Below, one piece after another: positions 34,268 through 43,847 of a stretch of 43,847 nt of DNA. Location: NCBI GenBank assembly GCA_021299835.1, contig JAJTER010000009.1, positions 1-43,847 of the forward strand. Direction: 5' to 3'. The notes under the pieces are model-generated. The model had not been told where the DNA came from. It saw only the letters and a program-made list of their open reading frames with translations, and did not search any database. Position 1 is the first letter of the stretch. Each line of letters begins with the position of its first letter. The position numbers were made by a program, and so were the translations under genes. The DNA is from Saprospiraceae bacterium. GTDB lineage: Bacteria > Bacteroidota > Bacteroidia > Chitinophagales > Saprospiraceae.

Positions 34268-34299
34268 GGGTAATCAATTTTTTGATTACCCTTTTTATT
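34268..34299 (+). terminator. Intrinsic terminator downstream of the GNAT gene
   Basis: GGGTAATCAA (34268-34277) pairs perfectly with TTGATTACCC (34282-34291) around a TTTT loop, followed by TTTTTATT. It lies about 98 nt after the GNAT stop and its T-run overlaps the stop of the convergent DUF3667 gene. Confidence 0.8.
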
Positions 34300-35410
34300 A
34301 GAACATTAACATACTTATGATTACAGTAATAAGTAATATACTCGCAGATAACACCAAATAAATACCATCTATAATAAGCACCTTAAATATAGTTTTAAGC
34401 CATCGTTGCCTGAATATGTTCTTTATGGCAAATAGCTGATAAAATAAAATAACAAGTATAAAAAAATGGAAATTCTTCAGGATTATCTCATTATTATTCC
34501 CCATCATAAAAAGGCTCATAACCAGAAATGAAAAGGCATGAAAATGTAGATTGTAAATCAAATGATGGGCGTAATAAAAGGGCAATCTGAAATATATAAT
34601 TCGCTGAAATAAGGATATAAGCAGCATCGAAAAAATGACCATCCAAATTAATTGGCCGGTTACAAAAAAAGTAAAATTCTTAATTTCCTTCTGTAGCTTA
34701 ATTTCTTGTTTTACTTGCCATTTCCCAAATTTAGTTTTAATATTTGCTTTTCTGATTATATTTTCATCATCCAGATTATAAATATCCGTAAAAGTTAATG
34801 GCAATGATTTAACTTCCCATTTTCCATTGATATTCTCTATAACTAATATTTGGTAAGTATTAGGAAGAGAATCAGTTGCAATAATGTCATTATTTTGCCT
34901 GGGTATATATGAAGAATCAATAGTTAGTTCCTTAAATAATTTTGCTTTGACAGCTATTATTTGGTCAGTATCCAAACCTTCCTCTTCAAAAATATGATGG
35001 GGAAGCGAATCTATTTTACTGAAAAACTGTTCTTTGAAAGCATTTTCCTGCACATTTTTTTCAAGGGATGTAAGCTGTTTATCAAACTTCTTATTGACCC
35101 AATTACCAAATAAAGCGAAATGAATTAATCCGAAAATGAGGAAAATCCTGAGAGGGCTAAGGTATTTTTGTCTCTTTCCATCAAAGAATTGGGTGGAAAG
35201 TTTACCAGGAATGAATAGATGGAAAAATGATATCCACAACCTGTATTCAAAATTGAACACAATATCAATATATTCTTTAATAATAGATATTAATGATAAA
35301 CCGGGTAAGGATGCCTTTTGGCCACAATTTGTGCAAAATTTATCTGCAGGACTAAAGGAAACTCCACAGTTTGGACAATCAACAAACTCCTTATTGCTAT
35401 TCATAAGCAT
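34298..35410 (-). CDS. DUF3667 membrane protein with N-terminal zinc ribbon
   Basis: 370 residues. A four-cysteine zinc ribbon (Cys12, Cys15, Cys26, Cys29: CPNCGVSF ... CTNCGQK) is followed by the DUF3667 segment (FEYRLWISFFHLFIPGKLSTQFFDGKR split by a short loop, then YLSPLRIFLIFGLIHFALF). Four or more membrane segments follow (about 110-130 and four between 240 and 370). This family is common in Bacteroidota and its function is unknown. It starts 13 nt after the M23 peptidase stop, so the two form an operon. MNSNKE two codons in is an alternative start. Confidence 0.85.
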   Translation of the reverse strand: MLMNSNKEFVDCPNCGVSFSPADKFCTNCGQKASLPGLSLISIIKEYIDIVFNFEYRLWISFFHLFIPGKLSTQFFDGKRQKYLSPLRIFLIFGLIHFALFGNWVNKKFDKQLTSLEKNVQENAFKEQFFSKIDSLPHHIFEEEGLDTDQIIAVKAKLFKELTIDSSYIPRQNNDIIATDSLPNTYQILVIENINGKWEVKSLPLTFTDIYNLDDENIIRKANIKTKFGKWQVKQEIKLQKEIKNFTFFVTGQLIWMVIFSMLLISLFQRIIYFRLPFYYAHHLIYNLHFHAFSFLVMSLFMMGNNNEIILKNFHFFILVILFYQLFAIKNIFRQRWLKTIFKVLIIDGIYLVLSASILLITVIISMLMF

Positions 35411-35423
35411 TAAAGAAGATAAT

Positions 35424-36404
35424 TTAATCTAGGGATTGAACGACCTGACCAGCTAAAGTAACTAATTCTTTATATTCCTGAACAGAAAGACCATCCAGAC
35501 AATAAGAAATAGGATTTACAGGTTTTCCATTTACATGAACCTCATAATGGCAATGAGGCGCTGTTGAAATACCGCTACTACCCACCGTTCCAATCAACTG
35601 TCCCCTCACTACCTGGTCACCCTGTCTGATATTAATTTTAGACAAATGCGCATAAATAGTTTGGTATCCAAATCCATGATCTATAACAATATGATTTCCA
35701 AAACCTGCATTTCTGGTTGCTTTTACTACCCTGCCAGAACCAGTAGCCTGGATAGCAGTACCTTTAGGTGCGGTAAAATCAATACCATAATGCATCTTTT
35801 TAACTTTAAATATCGGATGAATTCTATAACCGAAGCCCGATAAAAAATTAACCCCTTTTGCTAATTTATCTGATCTGACAGGTTTTATGGATGGACGGGA
35901 AGCGAGGAATTTCTCTTCTTTTTTGGCATAATTCATGATGGTATCCAACGATTTAGATTGAATAACCAAGGAGTGTTTTAATCTTCTTAAACGCTTTTGA
36001 GTTTCAATGATAGTCCCTCCTACTTTTTTATACTGCTCAAAATTTTCATATTCATTGTGACCACCAATACCACCTCTCCAAACATTATTATCGATGGGAT
36101 CGAGACCGAACAAACTTCTATAGGTATAAGAATCTCTTTTTTGGACATTACCTAAAACCTTTTCCATACGCTCCATTTCATCAACCAGTCGTTGATATTC
36201 AACTTCCATTACATCGATTTCAGAAAGGAGAGATTTCTCTTGAGGAGAAGGTAAATATTTATGTAAAAAAATGGTTAACAACAACGCCGTTGTTAAAACA
36301 GCACTTACTACAGAAAAGAAGCGCACGAACTTGCTCTTTACAGACTCCTCTATTCGTTCATAACGAAGTAAATTGGCATCAAAGAAGAATTTTTCCTTTT
36401 TCAT
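35424..36404 (-). CDS. M23-family peptidase (membrane-anchored, coiled coil)
   Basis: 326 residues: one membrane segment (about 27-47), a coiled coil (about 55-90 and 125-160), then an M23 domain (about 185-300). Zinc ligands are His205 and Asp209 in KMHYGIDF and His286 in HCHYEV, with His284 as the catalytic partner, so it looks active, unlike the EnvC/NlpD type. It should cut peptide cross-links in peptidoglycan at the outer face of the inner membrane, or anchor a cell-envelope complex. It is divergent from alaS, an arrangement I recall as common in Bacteroidota. Confidence 0.9.
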   Translation of the reverse strand: MKKEKFFFDANLLRYERIEESVKSKFVRFFSVVSAVLTTALLLTIFLHKYLPSPQEKSLLSEIDVMEVEYQRLVDEMERMEKVLGNVQKRDSYTYRSLFGLDPIDNNVWRGGIGGHNEYENFEQYKKVGGTIIETQKRLRRLKHSLVIQSKSLDTIMNYAKKEEKFLASRPSIKPVRSDKLAKGVNFLSGFGYRIHPIFKVKKMHYGIDFTAPKGTAIQATGSGRVVKATRNAGFGNHIVIDHGFGYQTIYAHLSKINIRQGDQVVRGQLIGTVGSSGISTAPHCHYEVHVNGKPVNPISYCLDGLSVQEYKELVTLAGQVVQSLD

Positions 36405-36517
36405 AATTTGGTATGTTGTTAAATCGTACCTGAAAAATTAAACAGGGACATAACACCTAATGGGGGGTATTAGATTCAACGGATGTCTCTCAAAAATTGC
36501 TCGGCTCTAAAATAGCT

Positions 36518-36556
36518 ATCCTTATTGAAAAGCCCTAATTTTCTTAGGATTTTTTT
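36518..36556 (+). terminator. Terminator-like hairpin upstream of alaS
   Basis: ATCCT...GAAAA (36518-36531) pairs with TTTTC...AGGAT (36539-36550) through a small internal loop, followed by six T. No gene on the plus strand ends nearby, so it could end a short transcript or act on transcripts started further upstream. The stem is AT-rich, so confidence is low. Confidence 0.35.
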
Positions 36557-36599
36557 AAATCTTACGAGTATTTACTACCGTAAATAATCGCAAAAATGA

Positions 36600-36607
36600 T
36601 AACTTTG
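36600..36607 (+). promoter_or_regulatory. -7 promoter element of alaS
   Basis: TAACTTTG matches TAnnTTTG perfectly, about 120 nt before the alaS start. I see no good -33 element at the right distance. Confidence 0.4.
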
Positions 36608-36728
36608 AGCAATATTTGATTGTTTTTATACCTGAACTCGACCGGTAAAATGTAAATTATGACCGTTCCTTCACAATATAAGACCATTTCGTAAATTATC
36701 AACCTTTTTCCCTTAAAAATTTAAAAAT

Positions 36729-39356
36729 ATGATGACCGCACGACAAATAAGGAGTCACTTTTTAACCTTTTTTGCGTCTAAGCAACACAAAATTGTGGGT
36801 TCTGCTCCCATCGTAAATCGGGAAGATCCCACTTTGATGTTTACCAATGCGGGAATGAATCAATTTAAAGATTTCTTTCTTGGCAATAAAATTCCTGATA
36901 ATCCAAGAATTGCCGATACCCAAAAATGTTTAAGAGTCTCAGGTAAACACAACGATTTAGAGGACGTAGGATATGATGGTACGCACCACACCATGTTTGA
37001 AATGTTGGGTAACTGGTCTATTGGTGATTATTTTAAAAAGGAGGCCATTGACTGGTCCTGGGAATTATTGACCAAGGTGTATGGGATGGATCCTACCAAA
37101 TTATATGCCACTGTTTTCGAAGGTGATGCAGGTGAGAATATTCCCGCTGATATGGAAGCCAAAAACTTGTGGCTAAAATACTTACCAGAAAATCATATTT
37201 TATTTGGTAATAAAAAAGATAATTTTTGGGAAATGGGCGACACAGGTCCTTGTGGGCCATGTTCTGAAATTCACGTAGATTTAAGAACGGACGAAGAAAT
37301 TGCCCAATTACACGGTAGCCATCTCGTTAATAAGGATCATCCAGGCGTGGTAGAAATCTGGAATAATGTATTCATTCAATTCAACCGAAAAGCAGATGGC
37401 AGCCTGGCTGAACTTCCAGCTATGCATGTGGACACTGGCATGGGTTTTGAGCGTTTGTGTATGGTTTTACAAGGTAAAACGGCAACTTATGATACCGATA
37501 TTTTTACCCCTTTTATTTCTATCATAGAAAAAACCTCTGGTTTTACATACAAGGGAAGTTATGACCGCGATGCTAAACAAGATATAGCTATGAGGGTTAT
37601 TTCTGACCATATCAGAGCTATTTGTTTTACTATAGCCGACGGTCAATTACCAGCTAATTCTGGTGCCGGGTATGTCATCAGAAGAATTTTACGTCGCGCC
37701 GTTAGGTATTATTATTCCTTTTTAAATATTAAAACTCCCTTTCTACATACTTTAGTTGCCCCATTGGCCAAAGCATTTGATGATGTTTTTCCCGAACTGA
37801 TAGCTCAATCAGCTCAGGTAGCAAAAATTATAGAAATGGAAGAAATTTCATTCCTAAATACGCTGGAAAATGGCTTAAAAAGATTTGAAAATATTAATGT
37901 TAATCAAGGCATCATTTCAGGTGTGGATGCCTTTGAACTATACGATACATTTGGATTTCCCATTGATTTGACGCGTTTAATTGCCGAAGAAAAAGGTTGG
38001 AAAATCGATGAATTGGCTTTCGACGCCGCCTTATTGGAACAAAAGTCCAGATCTCGTGCCGATGCTCAAAAAGAAGTTGGAGACTGGGTTAACTTACTTC
38101 CTGACCAACCTGTTGAGTTTACAGGTTACACAGAAAATGAAATCCAAGATGCAAAAATTATTAAATACAGATCGGTTTCTATAAAAAAAGTTTTGCAACA
38201 TCAAATTGTTCTTGATAAATCGCCCTTTTACGGTCAAAGTGGCGGGCAAGCAGGTGATCAGGGTATATTATTTATCGGAGAACAGCCTATTCAAGTAATA
38301 GATACTCAAAAAGAAAATGATCTTATTCTTCATATTGTAGATCAATTACCTGATAATCCCGCTGCTATCGTTCGTGGATTGATAAATAAAAACAGAAGAA
38401 TAGCCATTTCAAAAAATCATACTGCTGCCCACCTTATGCACGCAGCTTTTCACAATATCATAGGAAAACATGCGCTTCAGAAAGGTCAGGATGTTGACGA
38501 ATTAAAATTAAGATTCGACTTCTCACATTTTCAAAAAGTGAGTGCAGACGAAATTTTAGCGATTGAAAAATTAGTAAATGAAAAAATTCAGGCTAATATT
38601 TCTCTCGACGAAAAAAGAAATGTCCCCATGGCCGAAGCTAAGGAATCAGGTGCTATGATGCTCTTTGGTGAGAAATATGGTGAATCGGTTAGAATTATAA
38701 CCTTTGATAAAGACTATTCTGTGGAGCTTTGTGGCGGAACGCATGTTTCTTCAACAGGTGAAATTGGCTTATTTAAGATTATTTCTGAAAGTGCCATAGC
38801 CGCAGGAATCAGGCGTATTGAAGCCGTTTGTGGATTTGAAGCCCTGAAGTTTATTCAACAGGAAATGAATGAACTGGAAGACATACGTCAAATTTTTAAA
38901 GGTAATCCATCGCCTGCTAAGGCTATTCATCAATTACAAGAGGAAGGAAAAGCTCAAAAAAAGTTGCTCGAGAATTTTCAACAATTACAGCTTGTACATC
39001 TGCGGGAACAACTCATACTAGGTGCTGATAAAAAAGAAAATTATACGCTTATCATCCAGAATGTAGAATTAAATGATGCCTCGTTATTGAAAGAGTTAGC
39101 CTTCCAGATTGATAATACCCTTGAAAAGGTTATTATTGTTTTAACGGCTACTATTCAGGAAAAGCCTCAGATTCTTGTCTCAATAAGTAAATCAATCTGC
39201 AACGATAAATCATTGAATGCTGGCAATATTGTAAGAACATTGGCTAAAAATATCGATGGTGGCGGAGGTGGACAGCCCTTTTTTGCTACCGCAGGCGGAA
39301 AAAATAACGCCGGACTTGAAAAAGTTTTGATTGACGCAAAAAATATGTTTGAATAA
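36729..39356 (+). CDS. alaS: Alanyl-tRNA synthetase
   Basis: 875 residues, full length. The class II catalytic core is at the N-terminus (RSHFLTFFASKQHKIVGSAP, FTNAGMNQFKDFFLG, HHTMFEMLGNWS). The editing domain carries the zinc-binding histidines in HTAAHLMH (from residue 564) and CGGTH (Cys668, His672). The C-Ala end has DGGGGGQPFFATAGG. It charges tRNA-Ala and clears mischarged Ser and Gly. The second codon is also ATG, so the start may be 36732. Confidence 0.98.
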   Translation: MMTARQIRSHFLTFFASKQHKIVGSAPIVNREDPTLMFTNAGMNQFKDFFLGNKIPDNPRIADTQKCLRVSGKHNDLEDVGYDGTHHTMFEMLGNWSIGDYFKKEAIDWSWELLTKVYGMDPTKLYATVFEGDAGENIPADMEAKNLWLKYLPENHILFGNKKDNFWEMGDTGPCGPCSEIHVDLRTDEEIAQLHGSHLVNKDHPGVVEIWNNVFIQFNRKADGSLAELPAMHVDTGMGFERLCMVLQGKTATYDTDIFTPFISIIEKTSGFTYKGSYDRDAKQDIAMRVISDHIRAICFTIADGQLPANSGAGYVIRRILRRAVRYYYSFLNIKTPFLHTLVAPLAKAFDDVFPELIAQSAQVAKIIEMEEISFLNTLENGLKRFENINVNQGIISGVDAFELYDTFGFPIDLTRLIAEEKGWKIDELAFDAALLEQKSRSRADAQKEVGDWVNLLPDQPVEFTGYTENEIQDAKIIKYRSVSIKKVLQHQIVLDKSPFYGQSGGQAGDQGILFIGEQPIQVIDTQKENDLILHIVDQLPDNPAAIVRGLINKNRRIAISKNHTAAHLMHAAFHNIIGKHALQKGQDVDELKLRFDFSHFQKVSADEILAIEKLVNEKIQANISLDEKRNVPMAEAKESGAMMLFGEKYGESVRIITFDKDYSVELCGGTHVSSTGEIGLFKIISESAIAAGIRRIEAVCGFEALKFIQQEMNELEDIRQIFKGNPSPAKAIHQLQEEGKAQKKLLENFQQLQLVHLREQLILGADKKENYTLIIQNVELNDASLLKELAFQIDNTLEKVIIVLTATIQEKPQILVSISKSICNDKSLNAGNIVRTLAKNIDGGGGGQPFFATAGGKNNAGLEKVLIDAKNMFE

Positions 39357-39408
39357 TAACTATCCTTATTTTTTCCGGAGAGGTTATTCAGGACTTGAAT
39401 CCAGCAGG

Positions 39409-41451
39409 TCAAATAGCCGCTCCGGAATAAAATAAAATAACACTATTTTCTGGAAACCGTTGCTCAAGATAGGAGGGAATTTCATTTTGCTCCATTAAAA
39501 ATGAGGCGCTTGCCGGTCTTCCTGGCATGAACACCAACAAATCGGCTTTATTAATTTTATAGTTATCAATACTTTTAAACCAATTTTGATTTAAATCAGT
39601 CACTCTGAATTTCCAGTTTCTAAAATTATAATTTTTTGAGTGCAATTTTTTAATATACCCTTTAGTTTCTTCCGAACAAAAAATGATGACATCCATGTGC
39701 AGTTCTAAAGATAATTGCATCCATTTTTTGAAGCAATCAGTAAAACCTGGCTCGGTAAACGCTAAAGGTGGCAATCCAATGATTAACTTTTGGTGCGCAA
39801 CAAGGGGGAGTTGCAATCTACATACGAGTATGTGTTGCGGCGCAGTATCTAAAATATTATCTAGTATTTCCCCAAAAACTCTATCTAATAAGCCTGATTT
39901 TTGAGGCCAACCCAAAAGAATATAATTCGCGTCTATCTGATTAGCCACCCTGGTAATACCACTCGCAATATGGAAGTCAGGTTCACGCTGGAAAACAATT
40001 TTTGTGTCAAGTGCTGCGGCTGTTTTACGTAAACTACGAGTAAAACTATCCTCAAGAACTAATTCATTTTCAGGATAATCAGCGGGGACAACCTGTAAAA
40101 CATGGAGGGGTATTTGTTTAACATTTTTTCTAAAGATAACCGACAATTCTAAAAATCTATCTAAACTCCATTGATTCGAAATAGGTAATAAGTATTTTTC
40201 AGACACATCGTTTTGATCAATACGGTTTAAATTATTATCAATTAATCCTTCCTTAAGAAGTAATTCCCTGGCAGCACGTTCCGTTACTATGGACGAAATT
40301 ACGCAAGTAAATAAAATGAGAATAATGGTTGCATTCAACGTATTTTCATCAAGAATCCCAGCTTCAAAGCCAACTAAAATAATAGCGAGCGTAGCTGCAG
40401 CATGAGAACTACTCAATCCAAAAATTAAGCGTCGGTGAACACCTTGAAAGGAAAAAACCATTTGGGTAAGCCAGGCAGCTAACCATTTCACTAACAGAGC
40501 AACCGAGGTTAAGACAATAGCAATAATGACAGCATGTTTACCATTAAAAAGAACGGATAAATCGACCAGCATCCCCACGCTAATTAAAAAGAACGGAATA
40601 AATAAGGCGTTACCAATAAACTCAATTCTATTGAATAAGGCTGAGGTATGAGAGATTAAGGAATTTAATGCTAACCCAGCCATAAAGGCACCTATAATTG
40701 GTTCTACCCCAGCTATTTCAGACAAGAAAGCGGCGAAAAAAATCACAGAAAGTACAAAAATATAATGCGAGTGCTTTTCACTTTCAACTTTTCTAAAAAA
40801 CCACCTGGAAACAGGAGGAATAACTTTAAACATAACCACTGAAAAAAGAAACAAAGAAACCGTGAGTTGCAGCCAAAAAGCATTGCTAACTCCCTCGCTG
40901 TTAGTTTTTAATATAACCGCTAACATAATTAATACAGCCGTATCTGTTAAAATGGTGCCGCCAACAGTAATGGCTACGGCCTGCTGTGATACTATACCCC
41001 ATCGGCTAACAATGGGATACGAAATCAGGGTGTGGGTGGAGAACATACTTGCCACGAGGAAACTCGCTTGAAAATCAAATTTAAGCAGGTAGAAACAAAT
41101 AGGAAAACCTACAAGCAGCGGAATCGCAAAAGTAAACAGACCAAAAAGTAAACTTTTGTATTTATACTTATTGAATTCATTCGTGTCGAGTTCAAGACCC
41201 GCCATAAACATAATATATAACAAACCAATAGTAGAAAAAAGATTTATAGCCTCTGATTTCTCTAATATGTTAAGACCATTTGGACCAATGAGTACACCTG
41301 AAAGAATAAGACCAAGAATACCAGGGATATGAAATCTTCTAAAAAGTAAGGGAACTAAAAGGATAACAAAAAATAACAAGGATAATATGAGTACAGGATT
41401 CCTGACTGGAAGTTCTATTTGTCTAAATAAATCAATCAGGTATTCATTCAT
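39409..41451 (-). CDS. CPA2-type cation/proton antiporter with C-terminal universal-stress domains
   Basis: 681 residues from the ATG at 41451 (MNEYLIDLF); the frame is open to 41535, but those 28 codons cross the rpoC terminator. The first 400 residues hold about 12 membrane segments with the Kef/NhaP-like features HIPGILGLILSGVLIGPNGL and FMAGLELDTNEF, and EPIIGAFMAGLALN. Residues about 440-680 are soluble and look like two universal-stress-protein-like domains (LQVVPADYPENEL, YILLGWPQKSGLLD) rather than the TrkA-N domain of Kef channels. It should exchange Na+ or K+ for protons across the inner membrane; the ion is not readable. Confidence 0.88.
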   Translation of the reverse strand: MNEYLIDLFRQIELPVRNPVLILSLLFFVILLVPLLFRRFHIPGILGLILSGVLIGPNGLNILEKSEAINLFSTIGLLYIMFMAGLELDTNEFNKYKYKSLLFGLFTFAIPLLVGFPICFYLLKFDFQASFLVASMFSTHTLISYPIVSRWGIVSQQAVAITVGGTILTDTAVLIMLAVILKTNSEGVSNAFWLQLTVSLFLFSVVMFKVIPPVSRWFFRKVESEKHSHYIFVLSVIFFAAFLSEIAGVEPIIGAFMAGLALNSLISHTSALFNRIEFIGNALFIPFFLISVGMLVDLSVLFNGKHAVIIAIVLTSVALLVKWLAAWLTQMVFSFQGVHRRLIFGLSSSHAAATLAIILVGFEAGILDENTLNATIILILFTCVISSIVTERAARELLLKEGLIDNNLNRIDQNDVSEKYLLPISNQWSLDRFLELSVIFRKNVKQIPLHVLQVVPADYPENELVLEDSFTRSLRKTAAALDTKIVFQREPDFHIASGITRVANQIDANYILLGWPQKSGLLDRVFGEILDNILDTAPQHILVCRLQLPLVAHQKLIIGLPPLAFTEPGFTDCFKKWMQLSLELHMDVIIFCSEETKGYIKKLHSKNYNFRNWKFRVTDLNQNWFKSIDNYKINKADLLVFMPGRPASASFLMEQNEIPSYLEQRFPENSVILFYSGAAI

Positions 41452-41500
41452 AATTATAAATAAAAGGATAAGGAACGAACGTAGTGATGCATAAAAATGA

Positions 41501-41532
41501 GCAAACCGGGAAATAAATACATCCCGGTTTGC
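41501..41532 (-). terminator. Intrinsic terminator of rpoC
   Basis: GCAAACCGGGA (41501-41511) pairs perfectly with TCCCGGTTTGC (41522-41532) around a 10-nt loop. On the minus strand a T-rich run (TCATTTTTATG) follows. It lies 36 nt after the rpoC stop. Confidence 0.8.
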
Positions 41533-41568
41533 CAATATAATAAATTAAAATAGAAAACTAAACCTTTG

Positions 41569-43847
41569 TTATTCCATGTCAATAAACTGTGCCTGAGCTA
41601 CCAGGTCAGCACTTTTATCTTTATGAGCAACAATAATTTGTTCAAATTCTCTGGCACCCGTTCCTGCAGGAATTCTCTTTCCAACAATTACGTTTTCTTT
41701 AAGACCGCTCAAATCATCCTTTTGAGCTGCTATGGCAGCGGTACTTAAAACTTTCGTAGTTTCCTGGAAGGAAGCTGCTGAAATCCAGCTATTAGTACCT
41801 AACGAAGCTTTAGTGATACCCATTAACTGCGGACTGGCTGTTGCGGGAACAGCATCACGGAAGGCTACTAATTTGCGGTCATTCCTTTTTAGGAAAGAAT
41901 TTTCCTCTCTTATTTGTCTTAAAGAAACAAGCTGACCTGCCTTAAGCTTATTAGATTCGCCTGGATCGGTGATGAATTTTTTATCAAAAATGATATCATT
42001 TTGTTCGATAAATTCACCTCTTTCAACGGTTTCTCCCTCAAGGAAAGTGGTATCACCAGAATCCTCAATGAGGAATCTGCGCATCATTTGTCTTACAATA
42101 ACTTCAATGTGCTTATTGTTAATGGTAATACCCTGAGAACGGTAAACTTCTTGTACACCATTCACCAAATATTGTTGCACTGCAAAAGGCCCTTTAATAT
42201 TTAAGATATCCCTTGGAGCAATAGCACCATCAGAAAGAGGCGTACCAGCTCTAACAAAATCACCGTCCTGAACCAACACGTGTTTTGAAAGACCAATTAA
42301 ATATTTATGATTTTGATCATCCTTTGAAGTAACTACAATTTCTCTATTACCCCTTTTGATTTTACCAAAACTTACTACTCCGTCAATTTCAGAGACTACA
42401 GCAGGATTTGAAGGATTTCTTGCTTCAAACAATTCAGTTACCCTGGGTAAACCACCTGTAATATCCTGAATTTTTCCTAAACTTCTAGGAATTTTGGCTA
42501 CCTTATCACCAGCGACAACAGAACTATTATCTTCCACAGAAAGGTAAGAACCTACTGGCAGAGAATAGTTTTTGAGTACCTCACCATCTTTAGAAGAGAT
42601 AGTTATGTAAGGAATTTTCTTTTTATTTTTTGATTCAATGATTACTTTTTCAGAATAGCCAGTCTGATCATCTCTTTCAAGACGATAAGTTACACCTTCT
42701 TCGATAGCATCGAATTGAACAATACCAGAAAACTCAGAAATGATGACAGCGTTAAAAGGATCCCAATCGCAAATAGTTTGACCTTTTGCCACCTTTTCCC
42801 CATCCTTGAAATATAGATTTGAACCATAAGGAATATGCAGTGAAACGAATAATTTATTTGTTTCAATATCATGTAATCTCAATTCACCCGTTCTGGATAG
42901 GACGATGGTATTTTTTGATCCATCTGTTGCTTCTGTTGTTTTAATGCCATCGTATTCAACTTTAGCGTTAAAACGGGAAACTATTTCCGACTCAGTTTTT
43001 GACAAAGAAGCCACACCACCTACGTGGAAAGTACGTAAAGTAAGCTGCGTACCTGGTTCACCAATGGATTGAGCGGCAATAATACCTACTGCATCACCAT
43101 TTTCGGTGATTCTACCAGAAGCCAGATTTTTGCCATAACATTTGGCACAAACACCTTTTTTAGATTCGCAAGTCAGTACGGAACGAATGGTAATTGATTC
43201 TATACCAATCTTTTCAATATGAATAGCCATTCTGGCATCTATATAATCACCGGCATGAAGCAATACCTCCTCTGAACCTGGCAAGGTGATGTCATACAGG
43301 GTATAACGACCTTCAATACGAGATGAAAGCTGCTCAATAACCTTTTCATTATCCTTTAGCGCCGATGTTTCTATGCCTCTTAAAGTAGCACAATCGACTT
43401 CGGAAATAATTACATCTTGAGAAACGTCAACCAAACGTCTGGTAAGGTAACCAGCATCGGCCGTTTTAAGTGCCGTATCAGCCAAACCTTTTCTGGCACC
43501 GTGGGTAGAGATAAAATACTCCAAAACCGACAATCCGTCAACGAAATTGGCAAGAATTGGATTCTCGATAACGGCACCACCAGTATCACCTGATTTCCTT
43601 GGTTTTGCCATAAGCCCTCTAAGACCACAAAGCTGTTTAATCTGCTGTTTAGATCCCCTTGCACCAGAGTCAAGCATCATGAATACAGAGTTGAAACCTT
43701 GCTTATGAGAAGCAAGTTCACGCATTAACGCCTCTGTAATTTTATTATCTGCGTAGGTCCATTTATCAATAATCTGGTTGTATCGCTCATTATTTGTAAT
43801 AAGCCCCATATTATAGTTTTCCCAAACTTCATCAACCTCTTCCTGAG
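41569..43847 (-). CDS. rpoC: RNA polymerase beta' subunit, C-terminal part (5' end outside window)
   Basis: 759 codons plus 2 nt; the frame continues unbroken to the right edge ([16 protein letters not shown]...), so the true start is outside. Identifying blocks are [21 protein letters not shown] and [18 protein letters not shown]-like start of the funnel, the second zinc site (Cys in DCATLRG, then [13 protein letters not shown]), and [23 protein letters not shown] of the bridge-helix/trigger-loop side. The C-terminal end has the usual [20 protein letters not shown] and GKRIPAGTG. It forms the catalytic core of RNA polymerase with beta, which is presumably encoded just upstream (rpoBC operon). 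Confidence 0.97.
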   Translation of the reverse strand, partial: QEEVDEVWENYNMGLITNNERYNQIIDKWTYADNKITEALMRELASHKQGFNSVFMMLDSGARGSKQQIKQLCGLRGLMAKPRKSGDTGGAVIENPILANFVDGLSVLEYFISTHGARKGLADTALKTADAGYLTRRLVDVSQDVIISEVDCATLRGIETSALKDNEKVIEQLSSRIEGRYTLYDITLPGSEEVLLHAGDYIDARMAIHIEKIGIESITIRSVLTCESKKGVCAKCYGKNLASGRITENGDAVGIIAAQSIGEPGTQLTLRTFHVGGVASLSKTESEIVSRFNAKVEYDGIKTTEATDGSKNTIVLSRTGELRLHDIETNKLFVSLHIPYGSNLYFKDGEKVAKGQTICDWDPFNAVIISEFSGIVQFDAIEEGVTYRLERDDQTGYSEKVIIESKNKKKIPYITISSKDGEVLKNYSLPVGSYLSVEDNSSVVAGDKVAKIPRSLGKIQDITGGLPRVTELFEARNPSNPAVVSEIDGVVSFGKIKRGNREIVVTSKDDQNHKYLIGLSKHVLVQDGDFVRAGTPLSDGAIAPRDILNIKGPFAVQQYLVNGVQEVYRSQGITINNKHIEVIVRQMMRRFLIEDSGDTTFLEGETVERGEFIEQNDIIFDKKFITDPGESNKLKAGQLVSLRQIREENSFLKRNDRKLVAFRDAVPATASPQLMGITKASLGTNSWISAASFQETTKVLSTAAIAAQKDDLSGLKENVIVGKRIPAGTGAREFEQIIVAHKDKSADLVAQAQFIDME

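Larger units (their letters stand above)
36405..36728. other. 324-nt divergent intergenic region between the M23 peptidase gene and alaS
   Basis: No gene is visible. It holds a terminator-like hairpin (36518-36556) and a perfect -7 element (36600-36607) reading toward alaS. The rest is AT-rich with no repeat I can recognise. A leader of about 110 nt for alaS would result if the -7 element is used. Confidence 0.5.

Noticed and set aside
39373-39427. TTCCGGAG / CTCCGGAA inverted repeat between alaS and the antiporter gene as a terminator
   Set aside because: The 39-nt loop contains the antiporter stop codon and neither strand has a T-run after the stem.

Overview
The window is a stretch of a Bacteroidota chromosome. 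Four things support this. There are two secreted proteins with type B and one with type A type-IX-secretion (T9SS) C-terminal domains. The primary sigma factor has the short (289-residue) form of this phylum. Several good promoters have the Bacteroidota form (TTG/TTTG, about 20 nt, TAnnTTTG) with no Shine-Dalgarno sequences. A bacillithiol deacetylase gene (bshB1) is also present. The paired 'H-[IL]-IGG' secreted proteins and the AT-rich composition (by eye 35-40% GC) would suit a Saprospiria- or Cytophagia-like lineage, but the sequence does not settle the genus.

Layout. 1-5.8 kb: the end of a cell-wall amidase gene; a very large gene (145-3729, minus) that looks like a DUF4011-type superfamily-1 helicase with a Vsr/MTES_1575-like tail but has lost most catalytic motifs; a PAS-AraC regulator; a higBA toxin-antitoxin operon with its own promoter and a 13-bp palindromic operator; and the initiator tRNA-fMet on the minus strand with its own promoter and terminator. 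5.8-15.3 kb: thiolase, a secreted GH27 alpha-galactosidase, a half-length asparaginase-like protein, a degenerate Sua5/YrdC-like protein sharing its start codon with a divergent gene, two tandem T9SS type B secreted PKD proteins, and rplS. 15.3-24.9 kb: glycine decarboxylase (gcvP), a carboxy-terminal processing protease, an Lrp/AsnC regulator, the primary sigma factor, and a two-gene unit of a START-like protein and an AddB-like PD-(D/E)XK protein. 24.9-31.2 kb: a secreted subtilisin with a T9SS type A tail, an adrenodoxin-type ferredoxin, a Nudix hydrolase divergent from pyrE, an M42 aminopeptidase, and a GC-rich array of 101-bp repeats. 31.2-43.8 kb: bshB1 with a lipoprotein amidohydrolase, a GNAT acetyltransferase, DUF3667 and M23 peptidase genes, alaS, a CPA2-type cation/proton antiporter, and the 3' part of rpoC, cut by the window edge.

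Most of the window is housekeeping and secreted-protein genes, tightly packed; divergent pairs are separated by as little as -2 to 14 nt. The accessory flavour is concentrated at 0.1-5.7 kb (eroded helicase, PAS-AraC regulator, toxin-antitoxin) and in the repeats at 15.3-15.5 and 30.8-31.2 kb. The most unusual items are the intact but apparently catalytically dead helicase/nuclease-like gene, the nested GC-rich repeat array that fills the gap between two convergent stop codons, a 63-bp dispersed repeat present twice, and the Sua5-like protein that lacks the family's signature residues. I found no CRISPR array, insertion sequence or rRNA gene.
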